A stretch of 64,000 nucleotides of DNA from Rahnella rivi. Its GTDB lineage: Bacteria > Pseudomonadota > Gammaproteobacteria > Enterobacterales > Enterobacteriaceae. The position numbers were made by a program, and so were the translations under genes. The stretch is taken from positions 248,001 to 312,000 of the forward strand of contig NZ_JAFMOX010000067.1 of NCBI RefSeq assembly GCF_019049655.1. The letters are read 5' to 3'. Below are positions 1-9,400 of this stretch, in pieces. The number at the start of each line of letters is the position of its first letter. Position 1 is the stretch's first letter. Below the pieces are notes generated by a model that worked only from the letters and a program-made list of their open reading frames with translations, was not told the DNA's origin and searched no databases.

Positions 1-1915
1 TGTTATCCGCAATAATTGACTGACGCGCCTGCGCCAGTTTTTCTTCATAAATGGCCTGTCGCCACTCAAGCGGCGTTTTCACCGCCAGATTATCATCTTC
101 CAGCACGGTGAGTTCAACCGGTGTCTGATGCAGCGCCGATAAGGCCTCCGCCAGCACTTTCTGCGCGGACGGCGAATTCAGATGCTTTTGCGAAGAACGC
201 AGGTGCAGGCAGATTTTGCCCGGTTCCGGCTGTTCCCGGTACGCATTCAGCGCCAGTTGCTGAACCAGTTTCGGAATGGTCAGACGGCTGATTTCGGCCG
301 CCCATTCATCACGTTCAATCGCTTCTTCTGCCAGACGGGAAGCCAGTTCCGGCGATTTTTCATGCTCAAGGGCCGTTCGCAAGGCCTTCGGCGTGGCCAC
401 TGGTTCGGAGGACTCTTCCGGCTCAGTCAGCGCTTTCCAGCGGTACGCTTCTTCTTTGACCGGCGCAGCGGGCTCTTTCTTCGCGCTGGCCTGTGTCTGC
501 GCACGTTCAGTCACCGAAGCGAGGCGCTCCAGTGCTGAGTTTGCCGGCCGCGCTTTTCCTGGCGCTGCCGGCTCAGCTTTTTTTGGGGTGGTACTCCCCT
601 GCTGCCTGAGTAATTGTGTTCGCGCCTGCAACAGCTGTGCGGTGGAATCCGGCATCGAAGCCGGTTCTGCGCCGCCGTGCGGCGGTGGCGAATCATTGTG
701 GCCCTGCTGCGGCGACGGCTGCTGCGGTGTGGCGGCGCGCGGCGCGGCATGCTGTGCGGGTGCGTGAGGTTGCGGCGCAACGTAAGCAGGTGCCGCGGCC
801 GGTTGCGGAGCCGGTTCAGCAATGATCACTTTCGGATGGAAGGCCAGCGCGCGCAGCAGCGTCATTTCAACGCCCATGCGTTTGTCCGGCGCGTACGCCA
901 GCTCTTTACGGCCAATCAGTAAGGTCTGGTAATAAAGCTGGACGTCAGCCGGCGGAATGACACGCGCCAGTTCACGCAGGCGTTGTTCAATCGCCGAGTA
1001 ATGATTATCGAGCACTGACGGCAACAGCTGAACCATGGCAATGCGGTGCAGCAGCGCCAGCGTTTCTACCAGCAGATTTTCCCAGTCCACACCACGGGAC
1101 GCAGCTTGCTCGACCTGCGCCATCATCTGGCCGCCATCAGCGCTGACCAGCGCTTCCAGCATCGCCAGCGGCTGTTCGTCGTCGAGGGTACCGAGCATTT
1201 GTGCCACGGTTTCGGTGGTCACCGCGCCCTGCCCCATAGCGATGGCCTGATCGGTCAGGCTCAGCGCATCACGCATACTGCCGTCGGCAGCACGGGAAAG
1301 CAGCTGAAGCGCGCGCGGTTCAGTGGCAATGGTTTCCTGCGTTAATACGTTTTCGAGCTGTTTGCGGATTTGTTCCGGATCCAGCGCTTTCAGATGGAAC
1401 TGCAAACAACGCGATAAAATCGTGACCGGTAATTTCTGCGGATCGGTCGTCGCCAGCAGGAATTTGACGTGCGCGGGCGGCTCTTCCAGCGTTTTCAACA
1501 GCGCATTAAAGCTGTGACGCGAGAGCATGTGAACTTCGTCAATCAGATAGACTTTGAAGCGGCCACGGGCCGGCGCGTACTGGACGTTATCCAGTAATTC
1601 GCGGGTATCTTCGACTTTCGTCCGGGAGGCGGCGTCGATTTCGATCAGATCGACAAAACGGCCCTGTTCGATCTCGCGGCAGTTATCACACACGCCGCAT
1701 GGCGTGGAGGTGATGCCGGTTTCGCAGTTCAGTCCTTTCGCCAGCAGACGGGCAATGGTGGTTTTCCCCACGCCACGGGTACCGGAAAACAGGTAGGCGT
1801 GATGGATGCGCCCGAGCGACAGGCCATTAGCCAGTGCGGTCAGCACATGTTCCTGTCCGACGACGTCGGCAAAAGTTTGGGGGCGCCACTTACGGGCAAG
1901 AACCTGATAGCTCAT
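1..1915 (-). CDS. dnaX: DNA polymerase III subunits tau/gamma (3' end beyond window)
   Basis: This is the clamp-loader ATPase of the replicative polymerase. The minus strand reads from an ATG at 1915 (protein start MSYQVLARKWRPQTF) with no stop before the window edge, giving 638 codons against 643 in E. coli, so only a few residues are missing. An AAA+ domain with a GTRGVGKTT Walker A and a four-cysteine zinc module (CGVCDNC region) fills the N-terminal third. A Pro/Ala/Gln-rich linker and the tau-specific region follow. A -1 frameshift cassette at 534-600 would end the short gamma form after residue 447. In E. coli apt lies directly upstream; here malS separates the two, so dnaX must use a promoter within 1916-2236. 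I saw no strong Shine-Dalgarno, only GAAGTG before the ATG. Confidence 0.97.
   Translation of the reverse strand, partial: MSYQVLARKWRPQTFADVVGQEHVLTALANGLSLGRIHHAYLFSGTRGVGKTTIARLLAKGLNCETGITSTPCGVCDNCREIEQGRFVDLIEIDAASRTKVEDTRELLDNVQYAPARGRFKVYLIDEVHMLSRHSFNALLKTLEEPPAHVKFLLATTDPQKLPVTILSRCLQFHLKALDPEQIRKQLENVLTQETIATEPRALQLLSRAADGSMRDALSLTDQAIAMGQGAVTTETVAQMLGTLDDEQPLAMLEALVSADGGQMMAQVEQAASRGVDWENLLVETLALLHRIAMVQLLPSVLDNHYSAIEQRLRELARVIPPADVQLYYQTLLIGRKELAYAPDKRMGVEMTLLRALAFHPKVIIAEPAPQPAAAPAYVAPQPHAPAQHAAPRAATPQQPSPQQGHNDSPPPHGGAEPASMPDSTAQLLQARTQLLRQQGSTTPKKAEPAAPGKARPANSALERLASVTERAQTQASAKKEPAAPVKEEAYRWKALTEPEESSEPVATPKALRTALEHEKSPELASRLAEEAIERDEWAAEISRLTIPKLVQQLALNAYREQPEPGKICLHLRSSQKHLNSPSAQKVLAEALSALHQTPVELTVLEDDNLAVKTPLEWRQAIYEEKLAQARQSIIADN
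534..600 (-). promoter_or_regulatory. dnaX programmed -1 frameshift signal
   Basis: On the minus strand three elements line up. A Shine-Dalgarno-like AGGGGAG lies at 600-594. The slippery run A AAA AAA (584-578) is in frame as Lys445-Lys446. A hairpin follows, with GCTGAG pairing CTCAGC and GCCGGC pairing GCCGGC (577-534). A -1 slip reads AGC then TGA at 575-573, giving a gamma subunit of 447 residues. The layout matches the known E. coli dnaX signal (A AAA AAG, gamma of 431 residues). Here the run is seven A residues, so transcriptional slippage could add to ribosomal slippage. Confidence 0.9.
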
Positions 1916-2152
1916 TAACACTTCATCGTTGATTTATAATGAATAATTTGACGATACACGAAAAAACATCGTTTAACCCGTCTTTCTGCGCTGGTCTGCG
2001 AAACGGAGACTGAGGACTCAGCATAATGATGCCGGAGCCAGACTGCCACTCCTTAGTGTACCAGCAGGGTCGCCATCATTCCTATTACTTTACTTTTTGC
2101 GCAGCGCGCCGCAGTTTCTCCGCCTTCGTCCTCCTCCTGATAATTCGCGTCA

Positions 2153-2194
2153 GGGGATGAGGGCAAATTTTGTGCACTGATTACACTCAATTCA
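2153..2194 (+). promoter_or_regulatory. MalT box and probable malS promoter
   Basis: GGGGATGAGG at 2153-2162 exactly matches the MalT activator box. A TACACT -10 candidate lies at 2182-2187, which would put the start of transcription near 2194 and centre the box near -37, the usual place of the proximal MalT box. This 321-base gap (1916-2236) must also hold the dnaX promoter on the other strand, which I could not pick out. I see no gene in it. Confidence 0.7.
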
Positions 2195-2236
2195 CCTCTG
2201 TTCCGATAATGCTTCCTGCCCCGCGTAAGGAGAGCC

Positions 2237-4300
2237 ATGAAACGCCTGACACTGCCGTTATTACTGCTCGTTTCCCCTGCTGCCCACAGCTGGACGCTGC
2301 AAGGGTTCCCCACGTTTGCCGAACCGGTGAGCGGAATATTCATCAGCCACGCCGCGCTACCCAAAGGTCAGCGCGCACTGGAATTACATCAGGATAATCA
2401 GTGCTGGCAACCCACCGGCGCGGTAAAGCTTAACGAGATGCTGTCGCTGCAACCCTGTGAAAACAATGCGCCGGTTAGCTGGAAACAGTTCCGCGCAGGG
2501 GATTATCAGGTGCGGATTGATACCCGCAGCGGCACCCCCACGCTTCAGCTGAGCCTGAAAACGGCGCAGGAAAGTGTCGCCGCCGTGACAAAAACCTGTC
2601 CGCAATGGGATGGCAAACCGCTGAACGTCGATGTCTCCGGCACATTTGCCGACGGCGAAACGGTGCGCGACTTTTATTCCGGCCAGACCGCACAGGTCAA
2701 CGGCGGTCACATCACGATGACACCCGATCCGGCCAGCGGCGGTTTACTATTGCTCGAATCTGCGGAGCACAAAAAACCCGCCGCCTTTAGCTGGAAAAAC
2801 GCCACGGTCTATTTTGTGCTGACCGACAGATTCGTAAACGGCAATCCGGATAACGATCACAGCTATGGCCGTCACAGTGACGGAATGCAGGAGATCGGCA
2901 CATTCCACGGCGGCGATCTGGCCGGGCTGACCGGCAAGCTGGATTATCTGCAACAACTGGGCGTCAACGCGCTGTGGATCAGTTCGCCGCTGGAACAAAT
3001 CCACGGCTGGGTCGGTGGCGGCACCAAAGGCGATTTCCCGCATTATGCCTATCACGGCTATTACACCCTCGACTGGACAAAACTGGACGCCAATATGGGC
3101 ACCGGCGAAGACTTGCAAAAACTGGTCAGCGAGGCGCACAAACGTGGGATCCGCATTCTGTTTGACGTGGTGGTCAATCACACCGGTTACGCCACGCTGG
3201 CGGATATGCAAACCTATCATTTCGGCTCGTTATATCTGAAAGGCAACGACATCGAAAAAACGCTCGGCAAAAACTGGACCGACTGGAAACCCGGCCCCGG
3301 CCAGAACTGGCACAGTTTTAATGATGACATCAATTTCATCGACAAAGACGGCTGGAGCACCTGGTGGGGCAAAAAATGGATCCGCACCGACATTGGCGAT
3401 TATGACTCACCCGGTTATGACGATCTGACCATGTCGCTGGCGTTCCTGCCGGATATAAAAACCGAATCCACACAAGCCAGCGGCCTGCCCGTTTTCTATC
3501 GTCACAAACCTGATACCGCCGCCCGTGAAATTCCGGGGGCAACGCCGCGTGATTATCTGGTGACCTGGCTCAGCCAGTGGGTGCGGGATTACGGCATTGA
3601 CGGATTCCGTGTCGATACCGCTAAACACGTGGAAAAACCGACGCTGGCCTTACTCAAAGCCCGCTCAGCCGAAGCGCTGAAACAGTGGAAAGCCGCCAAT
3701 CCGTCCCAGGCGCTGGATGACACGCCATTCTGGATGACCGGTGAAGCCTGGGGTCACGGCGTAATGAAAAGTGATTATTACGACAATGGCTTTGACGCAA
3801 TGATTAACTTTGATTTTCAGGATCAGGCCGCGGCGGCGCTGAGCTGTTTTACCAATATCGATGCAACTTATCAGCAGATGGCAGAGAAAATGCAGGATGT
3901 TAATGTGCTGAGTTATCTCTCATCCCATGATACCCGGCTGTTTTTTGCGGCTGATGCCAAAGGATCTCTGTCTTTGCAGCAACGCGCAGCCGATGTGCTC
4001 CTGCTGGCACCCGGCGCGGTACAGATCTTTTACGGCGACGAAAGCGGACGACAGTCTGGCCCGACGGGCTCGGACCCTTTGCAGGGAACGCGATCTGACA
4101 TGAACTGGCAAGAGCTGACCGGCGCGAAACAGGCACTGCTCACGCACTGGCAAAAGCTGGGCATATTCAGGGAGCGGCATCCGGCGGTCGGCGCAGGGGT
4201 ACAGAAATCGCAGCAGACGGCGCAATATTACGCCTTCAGCCGTCAGCATAATGACGATAAAGTGATGGTGGTCTGGGCGGGAGAAAGCGGAAAAGAGTAA
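2237..4300 (+). CDS. malS: periplasmic alpha-amylase MalS
   Basis: This 687-residue GH13 alpha-amylase should cut maltodextrins in the periplasm and feed the maltose system. It has a Sec signal peptide (about residues 1-18, MKRLTLPLLLLVSPAAHS). The catalytic triad is visible as Asp460 in GFRVDTAKH, Glu503 in TGEAWGHG and Asp565 in SSHDTRLF. E. coli MalS is 676 residues with the same layout. The ATG follows AAGGAGA at good spacing. Upstream is a MalT box, consistent with mal-regulon control. The gene stands alone between dnaX and apt, facing away from dnaX and towards apt. In E. coli malS lies elsewhere, so its position here is unusual. Confidence 0.95.
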   Translation: MKRLTLPLLLLVSPAAHSWTLQGFPTFAEPVSGIFISHAALPKGQRALELHQDNQCWQPTGAVKLNEMLSLQPCENNAPVSWKQFRAGDYQVRIDTRSGTPTLQLSLKTAQESVAAVTKTCPQWDGKPLNVDVSGTFADGETVRDFYSGQTAQVNGGHITMTPDPASGGLLLLESAEHKKPAAFSWKNATVYFVLTDRFVNGNPDNDHSYGRHSDGMQEIGTFHGGDLAGLTGKLDYLQQLGVNALWISSPLEQIHGWVGGGTKGDFPHYAYHGYYTLDWTKLDANMGTGEDLQKLVSEAHKRGIRILFDVVVNHTGYATLADMQTYHFGSLYLKGNDIEKTLGKNWTDWKPGPGQNWHSFNDDINFIDKDGWSTWWGKKWIRTDIGDYDSPGYDDLTMSLAFLPDIKTESTQASGLPVFYRHKPDTAAREIPGATPRDYLVTWLSQWVRDYGIDGFRVDTAKHVEKPTLALLKARSAEALKQWKAANPSQALDDTPFWMTGEAWGHGVMKSDYYDNGFDAMINFDFQDQAAAALSCFTNIDATYQQMAEKMQDVNVLSYLSSHDTRLFFAADAKGSLSLQQRAADVLLLAPGAVQIFYGDESGRQSGPTGSDPLQGTRSDMNWQELTGAKQALLTHWQKLGIFRERHPAVGAGVQKSQQTAQYYAFSRQHNDDKVMVVWAGESGKE

Positions 4301-4314
4301 CACAGAAAGCAAAA

Positions 4315-4337
4315 GGCCTCGCGTTAACGGCGAGGCC
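4315..4337 (-). terminator. apt terminator
   Basis: An 8-bp GC-rich stem (GGCCTCGC/GCGAGGCC) with a 7-nt loop is followed on the minus strand by TTTT. It lies just after apt and between the convergent malS and apt genes, so it may also slow transcription leaving malS. Confidence 0.75.
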
Positions 4338-4362
4338 AGTTCACATCAACTGTTTATATCAA

Positions 4363-4914
4363 TCAATGCCCGTCGAAAGAAACCAGGCTGTAACAGTGAA
4401 TGTTCAGGGAGTTCAGGCGTTTTTCACCGCCCAGTTCCGGCAGATTGATGATGAAAGCAGCATCGGTCACTTCCCCACCCAGACGGCGGATCAGTTTCGC
4501 GGTGGCTTCAATGGTGCCACCCGTTGCCAGCAGATCGTCGATCACCAGAATTTTTTCGCCCGGCTGAATGGCATCAACGTGGATTTCCAGACTGTCAGTG
4601 CCGTATTCCAGATCGTAAGTTTCGCTGATGGTTTCACGCGGTAATTTACCCGGTTTGCGCACGGGCACAAAGCCTACGCCCAGAACCAATGCCACCGGGG
4701 CGCCAAACAGGAAACCACGCGCTTCGGTGCCCACCACTTTGGTGACTCCGGCATCGCGGTAACGATCGGCCAGTAATTTAATGCTTTCAGCGTACGCTTT
4801 CGGGTCTTCCAGCAAGCTGGTGACGTCGCGGAACAGTATGCCTGGCTTAGGGTAGTCAGGGATGGTTTTAATACTGTCTTTAATAAACTGAAGCTGCTGT
4901 GCGGTAGCGGTCAT
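4363..4914 (-). CDS. apt: adenine phosphoribosyltransferase
   Basis: This cytosolic purine-salvage enzyme makes AMP from adenine and PRPP. It has 183 residues, the same length as E. coli Apt. The PRPP-binding loop VIDDLLATGG is at residues 124-133, and the family hood region is at the N terminus. It lies downstream of ybaN on the same strand, with a 184-base gap between them. It competes for adenine with the adenine deaminase encoded at 21056-22843, so the organism has two routes for adenine. Confidence 0.97.
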   Translation of the reverse strand: MTATAQQLQFIKDSIKTIPDYPKPGILFRDVTSLLEDPKAYAESIKLLADRYRDAGVTKVVGTEARGFLFGAPVALVLGVGFVPVRKPGKLPRETISETYDLEYGTDSLEIHVDAIQPGEKILVIDDLLATGGTIEATAKLIRRLGGEVTDAAFIINLPELGGEKRLNSLNIHCYSLVSFDGH

Positions 4915-5098
4915 AATGTCATTGCCTGATATAGCTGCTGTTCATACTTAAACGCGGGCGGTCAAATGTCCCCCGTCATGCCTTGTAAAAAGCATGTCGT
5001 CTAAGGAAGGAAATTGGGAGCGCACCGACGTACGAGATGCCCAAATCTATGCAAAGCCGCTTTAAAAAGCAACCCGCAGCCGGACATGATCGCCTTTT

Positions 5099-5467
5099 TT
5101 ATTGCTCAAGGTCAACCACTGGTAATCGCCACATCATAAACAGCAGCATAAACATCATGCAGAGCAATAAAATACGCACCCATAATAACGGTACGAAATA
5201 TATCGAGACGGCGAAAGTGACCAGAATCAGGGCAACCGCTTTGGGTTTTGCTCCTTTCGGCAATGCGCGATGTTGTTGCCAGTGGCGCAGATAGCTACCG
5301 AACCAGGAACGGTGCAGCAGCCAGTGATGAAAACGCGGCGACGAACGGGCAAAACACCAGGCGGCCAGCAAAAGAAACGGTGTGGTGGGCAGTAATGGCA
5401 GCACCACACCCAGCGTCGCCAGCACCACGCAGATCCAGCCAGCGATAATCAGTAGTACGCGTTTCAT
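5099..5467 (-). CDS. ybaN: DUF454 inner-membrane protein YbaN
   Basis: A small membrane protein of 122 residues, closely matching E. coli YbaN (125 residues) across the conserved PTTPFLLLAAWCFARSSPRF block. Hydrophobic segments lie near residues 5-22, 28-42, 76-92 and 95-112. Its function is not known. It diverges from priC, with 104 bases between the two starts, and runs towards apt as in E. coli. Confidence 0.93.
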   Translation of the reverse strand: MKRVLLIIAGWICVVLATLGVVLPLLPTTPFLLLAAWCFARSSPRFHHWLLHRSWFGSYLRHWQQHRALPKGAKPKAVALILVTFAVSIYFVPLLWVRILLLCMMFMLLFMMWRLPVVDLEQ

Positions 5468-5571
5468 TCAATTCCTTTTAATTCGGATAAACCACGGCAA
5501 GTATTGCTCCGGCCAGTGTAAACTGACGCGGCAAAGCTGTCATATTTGCGAACTATCAATGGAGATTTCCC

Positions 5572-6108
5572 GTGAGCACAGAACGAATTTTACATGTCCT
5601 TGATCAGCAGATCGAAACACTGTCGCGGGAAATTGAACCTATCGGCCATGTCTCCGCCACGCAGGCGCGCTTCGATATCGCCCTTTTTTCCACCAAAGGC
5701 ACACGTCTGCGGGATTATCTGGCAGAAATCAAAAATAATTTGCGTCAGCTGAATCAGGAAGTGGCAGAAAAGCGTTCCGCTCAGGTGGCTTTTATCGCAG
5801 AGCGGCTGGTGGCACAAATCACCGCCATGCAACGCGAACTCGCCACCCAGACCCTGCGTAAAACGCATCAGACCCCGGAACGTAAAAGTCATGATAACTA
5901 CACCAAACTGGCGGAAACACAGCAGTTTGAGCGTCGGCTGATTGCGATGATTGAAGACCGGGAAACGACGCTGGGACAACTGTCGACGTTCAGCGATCAG
6001 CAGCGCGTACAAAAGGAGCTGGCGGCATTAGAGGGACGGCTTATGCGTTGCCGCCAGGCGCTGGCAAAAATCGAGCGCCAGATTGAAAGACAGGAAAAAG
6101 GTTTTTGA
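5572..6108 (+). CDS. priC: primosomal replication protein N'' (PriC)
   Basis: PriC helps reload DnaB helicase at stalled replication forks. The product is 178 residues, almost wholly alpha-helical and rich in charged and Gln residues, as expected for the family. The start is GTG (5572), preceded by GGAG nine bases upstream; no in-frame ATG competes nearby. rsmS follows on the same strand after 95 bases, and ybaN is divergent, the same arrangement as in E. coli. Confidence 0.93.
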   Translation: MSTERILHVLDQQIETLSREIEPIGHVSATQARFDIALFSTKGTRLRDYLAEIKNNLRQLNQEVAEKRSAQVAFIAERLVAQITAMQRELATQTLRKTHQTPERKSHDNYTKLAETQQFERRLIAMIEDRETTLGQLSTFSDQQRVQKELAALEGRLMRCRQALAKIERQIERQEKGF

Positions 6109-6203
6109 ATCTTTATCACATTTTTTTAATCCGGCCTGCTAACCCGGCCTTTTGTTATCTATAATGATAAGTCCAAAACCTGCTAATTATAATGTTGGCC
6201 AAT

Positions 6204-6377
6204 ATGTCAGTAGAAAATGCGCCTCCCGAACTTCAGCTTGCTGTCGATCTGATTTACCTGCTCGAGTGCAATGAAATCGCCCCTGAAACCGCCCTTGCCG
6301 CACTGGAAATTGTGCAGCGCGATTATCAGGAAAAGCTGAAAAACAGCAAAAGTTCGCTTTCAGTGAGTTACCTGTAA
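6204..6377 (+). CDS. rsmS: RsmS/YbaM small protein
   Basis: A 57-residue acidic-helical protein of the YbaM (RsmS) family. The core NAPPELQLAVDLIYLLE resembles E. coli YbaM (53 residues), which begins MSLENAP, so I place the start at ATG 6204 (MSVENAPP) rather than the in-frame ATG at 6192. In plant-pathogenic soft-rot bacteria the family is reported to affect the Rsm regulatory pathway; here that role is only inferred. It lies between priC and the convergent mscK. Confidence 0.85.
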   Translation: MSVENAPPELQLAVDLIYLLECNEIAPETALAALEIVQRDYQEKLKNSKSSLSVSYL

Positions 6378-6412
6378 ACCGTCAGCCTCGCTGAGCGCCG
6401 ACGTGTGGCTTG

Positions 6413-6438
6413 TCAGGGGATCTGATACTTTCCCCTGA
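6413..6438. terminator. terminator between rsmS and mscK
   Basis: TCAGGGGA and TCCCCTGA form a perfect 8-bp stem with a 10-nt loop between two convergent genes. The T tracts are poor on both sides, so how well it works is uncertain. Confidence 0.5.
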
Positions 6439-6452
6439 TTTGCACCCCCTGC

Positions 6453-9400
6453 CTAACCTTGCGTGACCGCGTCCGGTTCATCTCCCGGCTGCCTCATCAT
6501 CCGCTTCACTTCCTGAATTTCATTGCCGTCCTGATTGTGCAAATACACTTCGAGCTGATTGAAGGCGATATTGATGCCGTTTTCACGGCAAAGTTTATCA
6601 ATGCTGCGGTTCAGCTCATCGACGGTGTAACTGCGGTCACCCAATTCACGGACATACACACGCAATTCATGATCCAGCGTGCTTGCGCCGAAGTTAAGGA
6701 AAAATACCAGCGGCGAAGGATCGTTCATTACCCGCGGGTTTTCATGCGCCGCCTGCAATAAAATCTCCTTCACTTTGTCGAGGTCTGACCCGTACGCCAC
6801 GCCGATTTTTATCAGCACGCGGGTCACGGTATCGGTCAGCGACCAGTTGATCAGCCTTTCGGTCACGAAGGCTTTGTTGGGAATAATCACTTCTTTGCGA
6901 TCAAAGTCAGTGATGGTGGTGGCGCGGATCCGGATCCGGCTCACCGTGCCGGAGAAGCTGCCGATAGTCACGGTATCGCCGATACGTACCGGGCGCTCAA
7001 ACAGGATGATCAGGCCGGAGACGAAGTTGGCGAAAATTTCCTGTAAGCCGAAACCAAGACCAACCGACAGCGCGGCTACCAGCCATTGTAATTTGTCCCA
7101 GGAGACACCGAGCGATCCGAGCGCAGTCACGGCACCGATCACCGTGATCGAATAGGTGAGGATCGTCGTAATTGCGTAAGAGGTGCCCTGCCGCAGTTGC
7201 AACCGCGAGAGAACCACCACTTCAAGCAAGCCCGGTAAGTTGCGCGTGAGCACATAAGCGACAATCACCGCCAGGAAGCCGAGCAGTAAATTCCCCAGCG
7301 TCACGGTTTGCTGTGTCACCGTGCCCGCGACCGTGCCGGAGTAATGCCACAGCGAAATACTGTCTAGATAAGAGATGACCGTCAGTAAATCCGACCAGAT
7401 CCAATAGAACACCGAGGCGAAAATAAAGAACAGCACCATGGTGGTCAGTCGCAATGACTGCTGGTTGATCTGATCCAGCCCCAGCGGAGGTTCTTCGACC
7501 GGTTCATTTCCTTCCACGCCGTCTTTGACCGCCGTGGTCTGACGCCGTGCCAGCGCACGCCGGTACGCCAGACGCCGTGCCGCCACGCTCAGTCCGCGCA
7601 GCGCGGTAAGGTAAATAATGTTCCAGAATATCAGCAGATACAGGCTGTCAAGCCAGCGCCCGGCCAGACGCAGCGTGGTGTAAAAATACCCCGTGACCAC
7701 CAGCCCGACGAGGAAAGCCGGAGCCAGCGCGATGGCCGTCACCATGACCAGACGAATGCTGTGTGAGTCTTTATCCCGCCAGCCGTCGCGCGCGATCGGA
7801 AAGACCAGCACCGTCAGCGCAATAAGCGTCAGGAAAATCACCACCTGCCCGATGATGTCATCCACCAGACCGAGCGGCGCTTTTTCACCACGTACCGACC
7901 AGAAAATCAGTGGCAACATCACCAGACTCAGGCGGATCACCGAGCGGCGGTAATGCGCACATGTCGTCGCGGGCATCGCGAAGTGGCGCTCATTGATTCC
8001 ACCGGGTTTAAGTATGCGATAGCAGAATCCCATCACCAGCTGGAAAACGGCCAGCCGCTGCGAGAGCGTCCATAAGAAGTCGTTGAGTGCGATATCGCAC
8101 TGCGAAAACCAGTAACCAACACCGAGCATCAGTAATACGCCCGGCAACACGTTGAGCACCATCAGCAACAGCGCCTGCGGCGTGTGCATCTGGCTGTCGC
8201 GCCTGAGCTGCCCGACATCGTTACTCAGGCTTTCGATCCGCTGATTGATGTATTTTCTTCGCCACAGCAGCACAAGGATCGCCACCAGCAACGGAACGGT
8301 CACCGGCAACGAGTGAATCGCGCCCAGCATCAGCTCGCCACGGGGAATGCTGATGCTCAGACTGCTCAGCTGGTTTTTGACGTCACCGGGCAGCGATTTG
8401 ATGAACTCCCAGTTCATCGGCTTATTACTGCTTACCCAGAAAATCTGCTGCGTCAGCGTTTCCGTCAAAGACTGGTTGATGCTGAGCAACTGCTGCTGAT
8501 TAATCTGCAAATTAATCGCCAGCGAAAGCTGATTACCGAGCTGTTTATTCAGCTGATCCAGCAATTCGCGGCGCATATCGACGATCTGATCTAACGCGTC
8601 GCTGATATCTTCATTAATGGTTTCTTTACTATTGCTGACCACGCCCTGAATGTAGCTGTCACCCTGAAACAGCGCATCACGCTGCTGGTTAATTTTGAAC
8701 TGTTCCAGGCGTAAATCTGCAATACGCGTACTCATGTCGGTCACCAGCCCTGAAGGCGGGATGGTATTTTGCTGCTGCTGATAAAGGATGCGCGACAACA
8801 GGAGGCTGCCCTTGAGCACGTTAATCTGTTCTTTCAGGTCGTGCTCCGCCTGCGCTGAACGGTCCAGCCAGTTTTTCACCGTGATGTTGTTTTGCACCAG
8901 CTGATTGCCCTCTTCGGTCGCGGCAATCAGACGCTCACTCAGCTTGCGGTTGATGTCCAGCTCCTGCGCCACCAGCGGGTCGTTCTGAATATTGGAGGTG
9001 TCGTCCGGCGTCTGGGCTTCTTTCGCGGTGCGCTCGGAGAGGATCAGGCGTTTACCGTTCACCACCTCCTGTAATAACTGAGCGGTATGTTCTAGCTGAT
9101 TAATATGCGCATTGGTGTAATCACGTTGTTTTTGCAGCAAATCTTGCAACGTGGTGTTGGCTTCAAGACTTTTACGTTGCAAATCAATCTGCGCATTCAG
9201 CAATGCCTGCTGGGTCACCAGCATGGTTTGCTGCGTATTACGTAAATCCTGCTGCCCTGGCGACATCCCGTTAAGCTGATTGCGGATTTTCTGGATGGCC
9301 ATGGAATAGGAATACATGGCGTTCTGCACCCTTTCCGGCTGGGTTTGCAGCGAGATTAACTGGGTGTTGAACGTCGAGAGATCTTCCTGTGAAGACTGGA

